NCBI GenBank assembly: GCA_965153455.1
Contig: OZ234503.1
Span: 13,583,118-13,647,117 of the forward strand
Direction: 5' to 3'
From: Sphagnum compactum
Lineage: Eukaryota; Bryophyta; Sphagnopsida; Sphagnales
DNA length: 64,000 nucleotides
The notes beneath the pieces were generated by a model. The model was not told the origin of the DNA and did not search any database. It worked only from the letters and a program-made list of their open reading frames with translations. Below are positions 25,063 to 38,234 of the stretch, piece by piece. Every line of letters begins with the position of its first letter. The first letter of the stretch is position 1. Both the position numbers and the translations under genes were made by a program.

Positions 25063-26838
25063 AACATATAAAAAAGAGAGATAATGCTTACCACTATAAA
25101 ATCCTTCACAGAACTATGATCTTTGAAAAACATAGTTCTTGAAAATTTGAACATTTTTACAAATAATATAACTGATGTTGTACATGGCAAGTACTATTAT
25201 GGTTCTTTCATGGGCCCTCACATCAAAATGACAAATTCTTAGCATGTCCCAAAGTTTATTAAAATAAACATGTATGCTCTTTGAAGATCAAAATTTTAAA
25301 ATTCTAATCTATTGATATGATGAAAGCAATTTTGCAAAAAAGGAAATAACTTCTTTCTATCTAATCTTTCTAACTCTGTCCCCATGCACTGACAAATAAT
25401 GCTTTTCTTTCATATCCCTACTAGTTATTCACTAATTATAAAGAGTTCCAAGTTCTTAAAATACAATAAAAACATTACAAAGTTTCAAGTCATCAGTCTT
25501 CTATTGGTCTTATGGTTTCAATTGTTTATAAATGATCACTAGAACCAATTTCTAATCAATCTTGTGATGGAGCCATACTGCTCATTATGCACAAGAGGAA
25601 TTAGCCAAATCAGGCTACATGTCAGAGAGGAAGGTGAAAAGAATTTAAGAATCCTGCTAAATTTTACCAACCTGCTGAAACCTATTGCCTTAACAAGAAG
25701 ATTTCAGAAAAAAAATTCCATGGCCCAAGACTGGTTTTCTGGATTGATTCTATTTTCAACTGTTTCTTAAAGGTTGACAAACCAAATTGACAAACCATCA
25801 AGGTGTCCTCACACCTCTTAGCAGTCATACAAACAGGTCCTTATCTGATGCTTCCTCTGTAACACAAGTATAACCAACTTTCTCTCTAACCTAATCCATT
25901 TGCAACATTTGTTTCCTCTAAAATCCTGATGACCAATTGTCCTGAATAAGTAAATAAAATCCGTCAGTAAAATAAACCGAATCTTGAGTTCTGTTTGAGC
26001 ACCTCCTCCCATTCATCGAGTCTCTCAACATGTTGAGGGTGTTATTTTTCTTGATTGGCTAGAATGTTGTCAATTGGGTAGAAACTAAAAAAACAAAAAG
26101 CTCCACAGGCACTGGAATGAGCACAAAATGGCTGTACTGACAAGCAATTCTCACCACTGACACAGCTTCATCTGCCATGCAGTTACGTCCCAGATTCAAT
26201 CCTGCATATTTCCAAGAACAATTCATGTCCCTAGTCAACTGGCAGTCCAAGCAAGTACTCAACTGCAGAGAGAATGTGTTCATGAGATTGCAGGATGAAA
26301 CTCAGATTACCCCCAAAATTTGATGGTTTTCTCAGTTTCACCCCCTATTGAATGCTAATGTGCTTTTTTGCAGGTTTTTTTTTTGAATCTCACCCTGTGT
26401 ATGACCAAACTCAGGGTTCTGGTGCTATGTTTGTCTTACTTCCAAATAACTCTATTATCTACCTAGTGAAATGAACTCCAAAACTCCACGTCTCCAACAC
26501 ATTTTCAAGCATTTATAATTGATGTGTATTTGTGCTAATTTGCCTTATTGCCATGTCAAAAGGCCTCTGACATGGATCGCGGCTTATGGAAGTTGCGTGT
26601 AAATATAAATACAACTACGTGAAATGACAGGAAAATCCAGTCATGATGTTGGATAGAACTTAAGACACATATCTAGAAAGCATTTGTACACACATTGTGG
26701 AAGTCTTACCACCCATTTAACCTCTTGCATCCAACAGGTCAACAATGCAATCTCCTCTGCAAATCCATCACACCCATTGTTGGGCTTTAGGTGAAATCCT
26801 AAAACAGCATGTCCCTTGTTGCCAATACAAATCTAATA
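25063..26838. other. Gene-free spacer left of the SFH gene
   Basis: This is AT-rich sequence, possibly the body of a decayed LTR in its left part. The right end (about 26695-26745) carries a near-copy of the last SFH exon segment, described separately. Confidence 0.4.
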
Positions 26839-29800
26839 TCATGCAACTACTACAGGTAAGTAACTGTTCTGAAGGTAAAGTGGAAGCCTTACCACCCATT
26901 TATACTCCTTCATCTGTTCCAACAGATTGGATAGCTCTTCCTGCTTTAATAAGACACTCCTCAGAGTCTGCAAAATCAAGTCCAACAAATACCACCACAA
27001 AACATTGAGTTTGGTCAGACAATCCAAGCAACAAAACAAGCTTATTAGGACCACAATGAACAAAAATCTAACAAAGAATGACATAAGATCTTGAAGAACC
27101 TTCTTGGTCTCTGCCAACTCTGTCTCAAGTGAATTGATGCGATCAGCAGCTGTGGGCGATTCCTCCGGCTTTTGGGTTGCCTCTTTTAAGCGTTTAGTTA
27201 GCTTGCTGATCTCCACTTCTAGTCTCTCCAACCGATTTTCAATAGGTTCTTCAGACAGTGGTTCAGCTGCTCTTTGACATTTCTCATCACATATGCTTGC
27301 AATTTGTTGATATGGAAATGCCAGTATATGCATCAGACTCAGAAATACCATCCAAAACAACCATCCTGTGTTGCTACCCATGTTCCGCAATATTCCAGTG
27401 GGCATACCCAATGTCTCTGCACATCACAAATTAGATGTAACTGCTGAAGGTGGGATCAACCTCTGATAAGCAGCCCAGACCCAGCCCAGATAAGGAGCAG
27501 TTAAAATGCAGTAAACAAAAAGGAAGTATGATCAAGATAGTATGTGTACAAGGAGAGATGGCAACCCAAACCAGCAGAGATGAATGAACCTACTTTGGCG
27601 AATGCTTTTGCCTCCAGGAGTCGGGCCAATATTTGTGCTTTCCAGGGGTCTGATTGTATACTGACATGCAGCATCATCCTCACCGTCTACATCTAGTTCA
27701 CCCTTCTTACCATACCCAAGAATGCTGTCAGCACCGGTCTAGGCAAAATAATAATAACAATAATCACATGAACCAAATAAGGGTAAACCGCCAAATTTTC
27801 ATGAGAAGGTTCATGATCTCCTGGTTCCCAAAATTGAACCACTATTCTTAAGCATAACCTTAACACTTTCAGAATGCCTCATCAAGCAAGTGTACATTCT
27901 TGTGGTCCCCAATGTCAATTGCTCAACCAAACTACAATGAAAACACTGATCGGATAGCATAGATCATTTACTCACATCTTCCTTTGTGGGCTCCCACATT
28001 GTTGATACAGGCCTACTCACTCTTGCTATTGCTGATGAAGCATCCTCAACATCAGATTCTTTGGCCTTTGCTACCTCTGCCTCCTTACACTGCCATTCAA
28101 CTCATTTGTGGGATGCACGATCAAATAGACCTTCAAATGATGTGATTAAGGAGAATAAATAAACACAAAGACAATAACCAAAGCCAATGACCTTAACATT
28201 CCTCATGTTCAAAGCAGGCAAAGCCGGTGCATATTCTCTCCTACAAATGCTGTATGATTTCCGCAGACCAGTATAGAAGTTGGAAGCCAACATACTTCTC
28301 CACCTCTGGGATGGAGTTGATTGTGTTCTCTTTATCCTTTAGTTCCTTTTTTCACTCATCACATTACCAAGTTGGCACTATTTGAATGCCAACTCAAACA
28401 TCTGATGAAGGGTTTAGTTGACACCTACAAACTTATAAAGATTTCATAAATGAAAAGTGGATAAAAGATGCAGGGACATTGGATCATCTAATTGTACCAA
28501 ATATCTCTCATAAGAATTGAGAAATCTCCATTCTCACCATTAAGAAAAGGCAAAGCAAGGTTAACCAGCCACAGAGAATTCCAAAGAAGCGAAGACAAAA
28601 ACAGAGAACAAAGGACCAAGAAACAAAAACAACATGAAAGGGGTATGAACAGTGTCAGTCTCACACCTGTTCAGGGACTATCAACAGTAGCACATATGAT
28701 AGTGACTTCTCTATCACAACTTTCCCACTGACTTCATCAGCTCCCTACAGTGGTACAGGCCAGTGAAACGCTAACCTTTGTACCAAGTTTCTGCTGCAAT
28801 ACTTGGAGCAATGGGAAGAGTTAGCCATGCTTCTGGCTAGCAACAAACAGCAACACAAGGAGATAACAAAAAGCAGAAAAACACAACAGCCAACACCAAA
28901 TGCACAGAATAGGACAGCAGAGAAGAAAGACCAAGTGGGCTTACAAGAGGACTTTAAACAGAATCATTTGGAATACTCCAAAGGCTGAAATTCCAAAAAG
29001 GAATTTCTCCATATTGAGCAACCCTCTAGTCCTCTCTAACAGAATCTTAAGATTTTATTTTTCAGGACAATAAGCCTCACCATCTGAGTCAAAGAACTCT
29101 TTACAACTACAAAGCCTCAAAAACCTGTAACATTGACTATTGATAACTCCCAATTTAGTAGCAAACAAGGTATTGGAATGATCACAAGACACCTGCATAC
29201 TCTGGTTGAGAAAGTTTGTCAAAGATATCACAGGATATACCTTGAGGACTTAGGTTCACAGCAAGATCCAAGAAGTTACAAGAGAAGCTTTTAGAAGTAC
29301 AATTAAACTCAAAAGGTGTTTTTGTGCCAAAATGTACATGCTCATTTTCCTCAAGAGAGATCAGTAAGACTATCCCTTCTGTCTCTGCATCTGTTAAATG
29401 TCAAAGGGGACATCCTGTCTTCAGTTTGAACTGCATTCTAACACGAAGGGTAAGGACAACTATTAGGTCACCCTTCAAGTTCTCTCCCACCCATAGTGTC
29501 CATAAAAAATACAGCAAGTTTACAAGGTTTGCACTGCAGTCTTCGTGACATGTGCTTCATCAATACATGCCCAATGGAAAATGATATGTGTTGTGTATAG
29601 TCCATATGTACAGCTCAAGGAAGTCAAGCAAAACCTGATCCCAACAACAAGCCAGTACCACTGCGGAGGGAGATGATGGAAAGACACAAATACCTACAAG
29701 ACAGAAGTGAGAAAACCAAGGGACAAATGAAGGAAAAAGGGCAGAGAAAAGACCATGAAGGCAAATGAAAGTCCTCCAAAAACAAATTATGCAAGAGAAA

Positions 29801-32800
29801 CCTAACAGCTTTGATGACTGCAAATGGTTGCAAGACAACCTCCAGCTTGACATTTGCCAAATGTTAAGACTCCATACTGACTTCATCAGAGCTCCCAAAA
29901 CTGGATTTGACACATCTGTTTCTGTGTCTAAGTTGGAACACAGAACCTAGAGAAAGGTTTCAAAAATGCACAAGAAGAACGAATGAAGAAATAAGGAAAT
30001 GGGGACCAAGACAGCTTCCTGTTCAAGAAGCTTTCAATCATTTGAACAGACTAGAAGTAGGGGATCTAGAGGGGAATAATTTAGTCTGCATTACAGATGA
30101 TAGCTTTCATATAGGATGTTTCTCCAAGTATACTACATAACGCAACGTCTCTTCAGAACTGCAAATCTTGGTTCCACACCATTACCTGGAATATCTGTTA
30201 GTAAACTCATGAATGCTGTGCAAAGTTTGTTCAATCATAACAGTGATAACATTCAAAACAGTGGTCGTTTGTTCTATGATAACATTCAAAATATGAAAGC
30301 ATATGCATGCATGAGAGGAGTGTATAAAAGGAGAGTATAATTCTCCTTACCTTCAAACTTGCCATGAGGAAATCTGTGTCAAAGTCCTCACTTGCCAAAG
30401 AAACCACTTGCATAGCAGTGGTCGCTGGTGATTCCTTCAATGCCTGCCACAATGTACAATTGCAGATTCAATTACGAAGATACAGAACCTGAGGGGACAA
30501 AAAACCTTCACACAAATGGAACAACCAAGACACCCAGTAATAAAAACAGACCTTCACAATGCTAGGTTCCTTCCAAGGGCCCCGGTCAGAGCGTAGGCAT
30601 CCACCTTCTTCAGCACATGTGCATATGCCACCCAAAAATTCTGGCAATTGACTGTTCCAGGTCATTCCACCCACTTAGTATAAGTAAGCTAAATCAAAAC
30701 TCCATGAACATGCAACACTGAAGATGCATCATTAAACCTTGACATTGATGCACTGACAACATACAACAATTGTAAGGAAAAATACAGGCAAACTACCTGG
30801 CATCAATAACCTCCAACAACTTGTGCTGATAGTTACTTCCAAGCACCTGCAAATCAATACCATACTGTTAACTTTACACTAGTAAGATTTTCCAGGAATG
30901 TATATTCTCCATTGGTCTTGCTGTTGATTTAACATCATAGATAACATTGCCTCTATGGTTCATGACTTCCACATATGGACAATCTTCAAACTGATGCTAC
31001 ATCTCAAGCTATGCTGGTATAGTCAATCCCCATCTGTGAGTAGTGAAGGATCTTCAAATAATTACTTTGGACATCTCTGCAGTACCTTGTCTTTTCACAC
31101 CTGAATACCCATAGGGAAGACATCCACATATGCCCTAACACATGCTTAACTGGAAACGATGCACTGGTCATACTTATCCAAGAATCCAAGCTAACAAGAC
31201 TACATATGTGCTATTTTCCCTTCAGGACATGGACAATGCATAAGCTGCAACTTCAAACCTAAAAGCCCAAGTAATTGAAGGATGGAAATTATAGAACATC
31301 TAAACAGTAATAAGATTTGGGCAGTGGCAACGCACATGGATCTTCTCAGTAGTCTTCGGGTCTAAGAAGCCTTTGATGGTGCCCCACAATATTCTAAATC
31401 CCGGACCTGCATTCACTATATACATGCGATGCAAAGTCTGCCATTCCAACAAACAATGCCTTAATCATTAGCTGGAACACAAGTTCAGTTTGCATTCAAG
31501 GCCAATTGTATTTATCTCACCCAAAAGCTGTAATGATCTTGCAGCAAGGGATAGGTGAAATACCTCTGGGTAATTAGCATTATCAATCTTGTGAATACCC
31601 ATGAGGAGATCCCTTGCTGACTTGCCAAAGTTTTTAAGGCCCTGCATCATGAGGAAAAGGTCACAAGTAAGGAACATGTTGAGCACATAGTCATGCAGGT
31701 AACCCTAATTAATTTCTGGAATGAACACCTACCACGCCGTCTACATCCAAAATGGTAGTGGCAGAGTCAATATGGCAATTTGCAGCAATGGAACATGCTG
31801 GAAACTTCGAGTTGAGTGTCCTTTCAAACTCAAGTATGTGGTATTTCAAGTATCTTTCTAGTGTCGTTATCTCCAGCAACCATGCTGGGTCCACCATGCC
31901 AATTCTCTCAATGTATACAGGTCTCCCGTCCTTGTCCACCCCATGATGTCCTTGTGGATAACACTTTTGAACTTCTTCTAACTCCTCAAATACAAAATCC
32001 TGCAATTCAAATCCGCGACAAAAACAGTGACCAAAGGAGGATTGTCACCAAGCGCTGCACTCAGTGCTACTGGAAGAAGCAACTCTTGCATTCTCCAAGT
32101 ACATAGATTCTCCACCTAACATTTCAGGCATGGTTGTACATTAAAACAAAGGGTGCAAAACATAAGCTGCTGTCAGTAATCTGTCACATGTGAAGCAAGA
32201 AACAAAGACGAGGAATGGAGAACAACCTGCTCAATGGTGTCAACGCCATATTCCTTGCGCCATTGAAGCATGTCAGCCCACATTTGTTTAGCCTTATCAA
32301 TGTCATATTTCCTTGCTTTCAAGAACCTGCAATTCCAAAATGGCACCAATTCCACTGCAGTCAAGAATCTGCAACTCACTTGAATGGTACCCCAATTCAC
32401 TCCACTCTCATACTTTGAAAGGAAAAAACTTCCAAGGGGACAACTAGAACCCAGGGGGCAACAAAGATGTTGAAACCCTAAATGGCTGTTAAGGTCCCAT
32501 TTCCCGGAGCTGGTGGCTTCCTTCCCTGAATCTTAAGGACCTTGAAAGCTGGAAAGGCTGGAAGAGAACTTTCTGCCTCCGCTTCCACCCGTGCCTAGGT
32601 CTAGACAAAAGACTGGAAGACTGTAGACAGGACACTTCAGCGCTGTGGAGTTGCTATCCCTGAGATTGCCGTGCGATGCTTGAAGAAAGGAGTTCAGAGA
32701 GAGAAGACAACAAACCGGGTCATGAGATGATAGTCATCGTGGCGTTTAGGTAACAGGTTATCGGCGATGAGTTCAGCACGGAACTGCACAAGAAGATACT

Positions 32801-33266
32801 GGAATTGCTCAATGACTGCTGGTTGTTGCTCGTCGTCGTGTCCATCGTCGACGTGAACTGCCACATATTTGGTTCGACCGACACCCCGCCGCTTCCGCAA
32901 GGTAGCTGGCAACTTTGTGGAGGCAAGAATAGCCCGGAACGCAGTCATCGTCTTACTGGAGCCTCGATGCAGCTTCTCGTTTTGCTCTTCTCCTCCGGCA
33001 ACAACAGCATCCATGAAACCACTACTACTATTACTCGCTTTTCTCAGATGCAAAACATTCCTAGGTGATCCCGACGCAGCCGATTCTGCTGCTCCTAGTG
33101 CCGTCGATGCTGCTGCTCTTGCTGCCGCCGTCGCCGCTGCTGCTTCAGTACGATTATTACCTCTACTACCTCTCCGCTCCATTCTATTATTATGCACGGT
33201 AGCCGAGGTACCACCAGCTGCAGTCGACGACGACGACGAAGACGCCGCCGACGTCGATGCTTCCAT
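26839..33266 (-). CDS. SFH (Sec14-nodulin) phosphatidylinositol/phosphatidylcholine transfer protein
   Basis: Twelve exons join in phase on the minus strand: 33266-32716, 32326-32227, 31999-31733, 31641-31564, 31437-31336, 30846-30797, 30651-30552, 30443-30351, 28089-27976, 27738-27594, 27416-27100 and 26967-26839, giving about 681 residues. The protein has a Ser/Ala-rich N-terminus, then a CRAL-TRIO/Sec14 domain ([100 protein letters not shown]). The C-terminal part holds a hydrophobic segment (about 551-570) and a coiled coil (about 585-635), as in Sec14-nodulin proteins. The family exchanges PtdIns and PtdCho and organises phosphoinositides for polarised growth. The 2.3-kb gap between exons 8 and 9 might hide another exon. 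The last exon contains a GTAAGG donor-like site, so an alternative 3' end is possible. Confidence 0.88.
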
Positions 33267-33990
33267 CTTCCCTTAACAAACAACCTTGCGACAAAAAACA
33301 CCTCAATAATGAACTGGATCAAAACAGTTTTTCCCGATCCACGTCAAAAGCTACGCAACCACGCAACACTCATAGCCCCGACCTGATGATGATCATTGCT
33401 GGCACAAGAAAATCTTTCTCAACTCCTCCCTACTCTTCCGCACCCTCATTATCATCATCATCATCATCATCACGATCATCAAAACAGCCTGAACAAACAC
33501 GGATCTGATGACAGGAATGCATGCAAGTCATGCCGAAAGAAAAAATGAGTTGCATGCATTCCCTTCACTCTCACTCCAAGAAGAAGAAATCATTCCCGAA
33601 AACCAAACCGCAAAAAAAAGAAAGAGAGAGAACAAAAAAAAAAACACAAGATTGAAAGAAAAAAACCACTGCAAGAAACTACTTTTTCCTTGTTTTTGAA
33701 TGAAAAAAATGGGTGTCAAGAGGAACGAATAAGGACCAACAAGAATAATGAGTGCCAAGAATGAGTTGGCGAATGTGCATCATACATGATACATAGAAAA
33801 AGTAAAAGAGATGAAGGAATAGTGAAAAGGACTTTGCAGCAACTACAAGGATGATGCTGCAAAGGATGACTTGGAGAAAACTTTCTGCAGTTTGACACAG
33901 CTCCTCAATCATAGAAAGAGCTTTCGTCCGTCTTTTGCTGCTGCTGCTCTTGCTCGCTCCCCGAAACTCTCTCTCTCTCTCTGTGTGCAA
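33267..33990 (-). other. Probable 5' leader/promoter of the SFH gene
   Basis: The sequence upstream of the SFH start contains ATC/GAT runs (33443-33480), A-rich tracts and a CT run at 33966-33981. No independent coding region is supported. A transcription start could not be fixed. Confidence 0.4.
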
Positions 33991-34010
33991 GAACAATAAT
34001 TTCGAAACCC

Positions 34011-34640
34011 TAATGGACGATGATGATCATGATGCTGAAGATGATGCTGAAGATGATGCTTTTGCTGCGAATAGCCCTATTTCTAACTACAAAAATGCTA
34101 ATTGCGATGATGAAAATGGGGTAATTTTGATGATCAGGATGCTAATCAGGTACCTAATTAAGATGCTAATTAGGTACCTATGTTGCTTGTTATGATGATG
34201 AAGATGATGTTGATGCTGCAAACAGACTATTTCTAATGTAGAAAATGCTGATTATGATGATCATGATGCTAATTATCCTAATTGTGATGCTAATTAGGCT
34301 AAAATTAGAAAATTTAGTCGAGTTGCATGCAGCAGCTGATGCATGCTGATGCTGCAATTAGACTATTTCTAATTTTTAAAAATGCTGATAATGATGATCA
34401 TGATGTTAATTAGGGCTAATTAACTGTGGTAATTGGGGATGCTTATTATAATGATGAAGATGATGCTGATGCTAATAAAGCCAATTTCTAATTACCAAAT
34501 CACTAATTATGATGATGATGAAAATGCTAAACGATAGTTATTATAATGCTAATTACGCTGTTATTTACGCTACTCATGAATGCTAATTATGGTAATTGTG
34601 AATGCTAAGTACGACTATGAGGATGCCCTAATAGCTATTC
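34011..34640. repeat. GATGATGCTGAAGATGATGC / GATGCTAATTA low-complexity block
   Basis: ATGATGATCATGATGCTAATTA-type words recur throughout this block, giving short acidic open frames in some frames. It looks like an expanding simple-sequence region rather than a gene. Confidence 0.7.
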
Positions 34641-35220
34641 ATGATGAAGATGCTGATAAATGAGGTTGATCTTTTTTCTTTCTTTGTAAAAAAGAGATTG
34701 TTTTCTAAGGGAAATGTGTCAGTTGGTTTCCCATGGGTAATGCCTTTAGGAATAAAGAAAAAGAAACTGGAAAAAGAAGAAAAAAAGGAGCTGGAATCAG
34801 CACCTACCCACATTTGCTTGGTGGAATCAGCACCTACACGGGTGGGTTGGTTACCATGGGAAAAAAAACCTAGAAACCCTAATTTTGGTCCAACTTAACA
34901 TGCTAGGGTTGAATGAAGCATGTATAGGCTAAGGCACCTAAAAGGAAAAAATCCCTATTCAGTGTAAATGTTGGTTCACCTTAACCTCACCAAGCCCGTA
35001 AGGTGACCATTAAATTAGGTTAAACATTAATATATAAACATTAGTATCGGCCCCCACATGGACTCCATTATTGAGTAGTTAACCCCCAATTCATTAAGGC
35101 CTGGAGTGGCAGATTACGTAATGTCATTTTCTTGACCACTTTATATGACGAAATCTTCCAGCGATGAAATGATCATGCAAATGGTAATCTTAATATAGTG
35201 ACCGAAATGAATCTCTTGAA
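34641..35220. other. Gene-free spacer
   Basis: I see A-rich and GA-rich sequence, including a GGAATCAGCACCTAC word repeated at 34793 and 34822. No gene or RNA was recognised. Confidence 0.45.
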
Positions 35221-35384
35221 TATGGAATGCTTTTGTAATGTCGTGGAATATGTCACCCCGGACCTTCATGTCATGGAATCATCTGATACACTTGCCTATA
35301 AATATGGAATGCTTTTGTAATGTCGTGGAATATGTCACCCCGGACCTTCATGTCATGGAATCATCTTATACACTTGCCTGTAGA
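35221..35384. repeat. 82-bp tandem duplication
   Basis: The segment starting TATGGAATGCTTTTGTAATG at 35221 is repeated from 35303 with only two or three differences. The high identity suggests a recent duplication. Confidence 0.9.
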
Positions 35385-35622
35385 ATGTAATCACACACTA
35401 ATTAATTGCATTGAATATTAATTGAGTGCAATTCTGGATGTTATGTAAAATTAGATCAATTTTAGATGTAAAAATTAGTAGAGATCTAACATTTAATCTC
35501 TCTACTAATTTTTAGATTAGTAAGAGACTGGAATTTGATGCATGAGATGTTGACCATAAAAGAGGATTCATGATGATGGTCTGTGTTCTAGAAGCAAAGA
35601 GAAGGGGTCAAAGACAAAGAAA

Positions 35623-35646
35623 GGGGGGGGGGGGGGGGGGGGGGGG
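35623..35646. repeat. G24 homopolymer
   Basis: There are 24 consecutive G. It may form a G-quadruplex, or may be an assembly or sequencing artefact in length. Confidence 0.9.
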
Positions 35647-37346
35647 TTCCTATTGGAGGGTCCTACAAACTAATAAGTGGCCTACATACATGAAATTGTC
35701 GATGAGATATCGATATACATCTTCCCCAAAAAAGTATTAAATTGATTAACTGGGGTAGGCATTTGGGGGAAGGATGTTTCCCTCTTAGAGTGGAAGAAGT
35801 TTCATGAGTTTTTATGCCTTTAGTTCAAAAGCTCCCAAACAAGGGTGTACTAGAGATGGTACTTTTTCAATAGCTTTGTCAAGGAGGTGTTTTTTTTCTC
35901 CTGTATAGGTAGTAGAGATGTACCCAAGCATTACATAGCACACATTATTAAGACATGATGTTGAGTTATTCCATGCATAAAGTATGAAGACTTTGAGTTT
36001 CATGAATTTTGTAATTTTTTTGTAATTGAATGTATAATTATTTTTAATCCAAAGCATCCAAAAAAGTTGTTATGTTGTTGAACTCAAAACCTTACATATC
36101 CCAATCAGCACAAAAGAAAAAAAAAAAAAAACCTAATTTTATCGACATAATTTTTTCTCTTTTTTCATAGACATCAAATGTTGGACTCTTAAGCACCAAG
36201 AAGAATTCTTTTTGGCATATAAAAGTAGGCTTAAAAGGACAGGATTCGTGAAACCTTGTTCTTCAATATAAGCATCAATGGGGTGGTGCAACGCACATGT
36301 CGTTGGTTGGAACTTTGGAAGGTGTAATATGGTGACACACCATGTTCTCCTAAGAAGGATGGGTGGTGGTTGGTTGGAACTCGGAAGGTGTATATGTGAC
36401 ACACCATGTTCACCTAAGAAGGATGGGTGGTGATATTTACACTTGTTGTTGGTTGGAAGGCACGTCTCCACTCTTTCCCAAACATGGCGTAATTTATACT
36501 ATACATGAAGGAAGATGTGAAATTCACAACCTCATCTGACCCACCCCCAACTCAGTGGGGACCCCCTTGGGAAAATGCCTGAACTCATCACTCAGCACAA
36601 AACCTTTCCTTTTAAAAAAAAAAAGGCAAAAGAAAAGCCTCCCCGCACAACATACTGTCCGGATTTCCCCGGGTGGGTGGAAGGAGGGAGGAGGTTACCT
36701 ATTAGAAACTTCATTGAACTAACCCAAGTTCATAAATTCATAACTCAAGTTCAGTGTTGGTTGGACCCAACCCACATAAGAAGAAAAAAAGGGAGGCCTC
36801 TTCACTCCATGACATGAGTTCTCATTCGTTTGCATGTAAATTCTATTCCTAAAATTGGGTGCCACTATTTTTTGGTCTGGACCAATAGCCCTTCCTAAGA
36901 ACACCCTACCTATTCGCACAATATGGAAATCACATCAGGTCTTTTCAATTAGGTAGTGCGGACACTACATTAGACCATGCAAATAGGCAAGGATTAGGTT
37001 ATACATTTACTTGGTCTACCACACTTTAAGTTCTAGGGTTTTTTTTTTTTTTTTTTTCAAATTTGTGATGTAGCTAGCACATGCTGCAATCATCCACAAG
37101 ATGATTTAGCCAAATTTGGTTACAAGCAAAATAGGATGGTTGAATTATTACAAGCATTTACAAACCTTTCTATATTTTGGCTAGGTTATACTGGCTACTG
37201 AAACCTGATGTAGAGCCAAAGCCATTACTTGATATTTCATTGGTATAATACTTTTGAAATGTATGTTCTTATTAATTTGTTAAGTACTTCATTTGATTTC
37301 TTTCTTGTGCAAATTTGGGTTTTTTTTTGGAATTGTAGCATTATTA
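35647..37346. repeat. Gene-free spacer with a 67-bp tandem duplication
   Basis: Two copies of a 63-67 bp segment beginning TTGGTTGGAACT lie at 36303-36369 and 36370-36432; each contains GTGACACACCATGTTC and CCTAAGAAGGATGGGTGGTG. Otherwise the stretch is AT-rich with A and T homopolymers (36114-36130, 37039-37057). No gene is seen. Confidence 0.7.
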
Positions 37347-38180
37347 GAGCATCCCCACCAGTGCTCAGTATGTGACCCTGCACATCAAAATTGGATGAAG
37401 AAAAGTCAAGAAATGCCAGCTTGTGGCTCAAGAAAATGGTTTTTCTGGAGCATATTTGCTCAGTTTTCTGAGGCTGGTGAAAAGCGCCGCCAAGCTGTGC
37501 ACCTGCTAGAGAAGAGTGTAATAAATATGATCTGACTGCTAGTCCCTGTTTTGGATCGGTCAATTATAATGATTGATCCAAGTGGTTTGCTATTAGTAGT
37601 TCTCACCTATTTGCAATCCTCCTTTCAGATTAACTAGTGTGGCCTGTGCCGTTGGCCCAAGTGTTACCACGTCCTCAACTGATTTTTCCTTCCAAAACCT
37701 GGTTTTTTGGAATTTATTTGAATTTTCAGCGGTAAAAATCACTTAAAAATCAATATCTCTCGCATCCTGAATCCGAATTCAAATCTTTTTACCTAATAAA
37801 TTCCATTAAATCCTCCTCATCAAGATCTTTCCAACAACACGAAAGGCACATTCCAATTCCTCCAAAATTTTCAGATCCGATTTAATTTAATTTTCAGGGA
37901 AGAAATCATTCAATATTCAAGGACTCCTACACCACAAATCCAAATGCTATGAAACCAAGCCGATGCACCCCTCCTCCTCGAGAGCTTGCCAAAGAGACCA
38001 ACCAAGACCGCGATCTGAAGCATCCTGGTTCGGTGGATCTCATAAATGCAAGCAAAACAAAACAAACAAACAACCTTCCTTCATAGATTGAGGGGTGCAA
38101 TTGAGAAAAAGTAAATAACTAAACTTGGATGTGAGAAATATTTTGACAGGTTCACGTACTCAGCACCGGTGGGGATGCTC
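37347..38180. mobile_element. Tourist-like MITE (about 380 bp) split by a nested insertion
   Basis: The left end is GAGCATCCCCACCAGTGCT and the right end, read inward, is GAGCATCCCCACCGGTGCT: a 19-bp terminal inverted repeat with one mismatch. It is flanked by TTA at 37344-37346 and 38181-38183. TTA target duplication and this TIR style point to PIF/Harbinger (Tourist) MITEs. A related copy lies at 54901-55230. Alignment with that copy shows that 37634-38087 is foreign DNA inserted into this one. Confidence 0.78.
37634..38087 (-). mobile_element. Helitron-like non-autonomous element nested in the MITE
   Basis: Read on the minus strand the 454-bp insert starts TCTATGAAGGAAGG and ends GGCCACACTAG, and sits between host A and T. 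This matches the 5'-TC...CTRR-3' and A^T rule of Helitrons. Removing it restores MITE sequence resembling the uninterrupted copy. A second copy in opposite orientation lies at 38823-39261. The expected 3' hairpin is weak (TGGC-ACAG-GCCA in the other copy), so the class is inferred. Confidence 0.55.
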
Positions 38181-38234
38181 TTAGTTCTAGTGAGGTTGTA
38201 GGCTTTGTTCTTTCAAAAATCCCATCCTCAATGT

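Noticed and set aside
28270-28350. Extra SFH exon reading [12 protein letters not shown] on the minus strand
   Set aside because: No pyrimidine tract precedes a usable AG, and exons 8 and 9 already join in phase without it.
29560-29913. 117-codon minus-strand open frame within SFH intron 8
   Set aside because: It is rich in Cys, Trp and Phe with no family features and does not join in phase with flanking exons.
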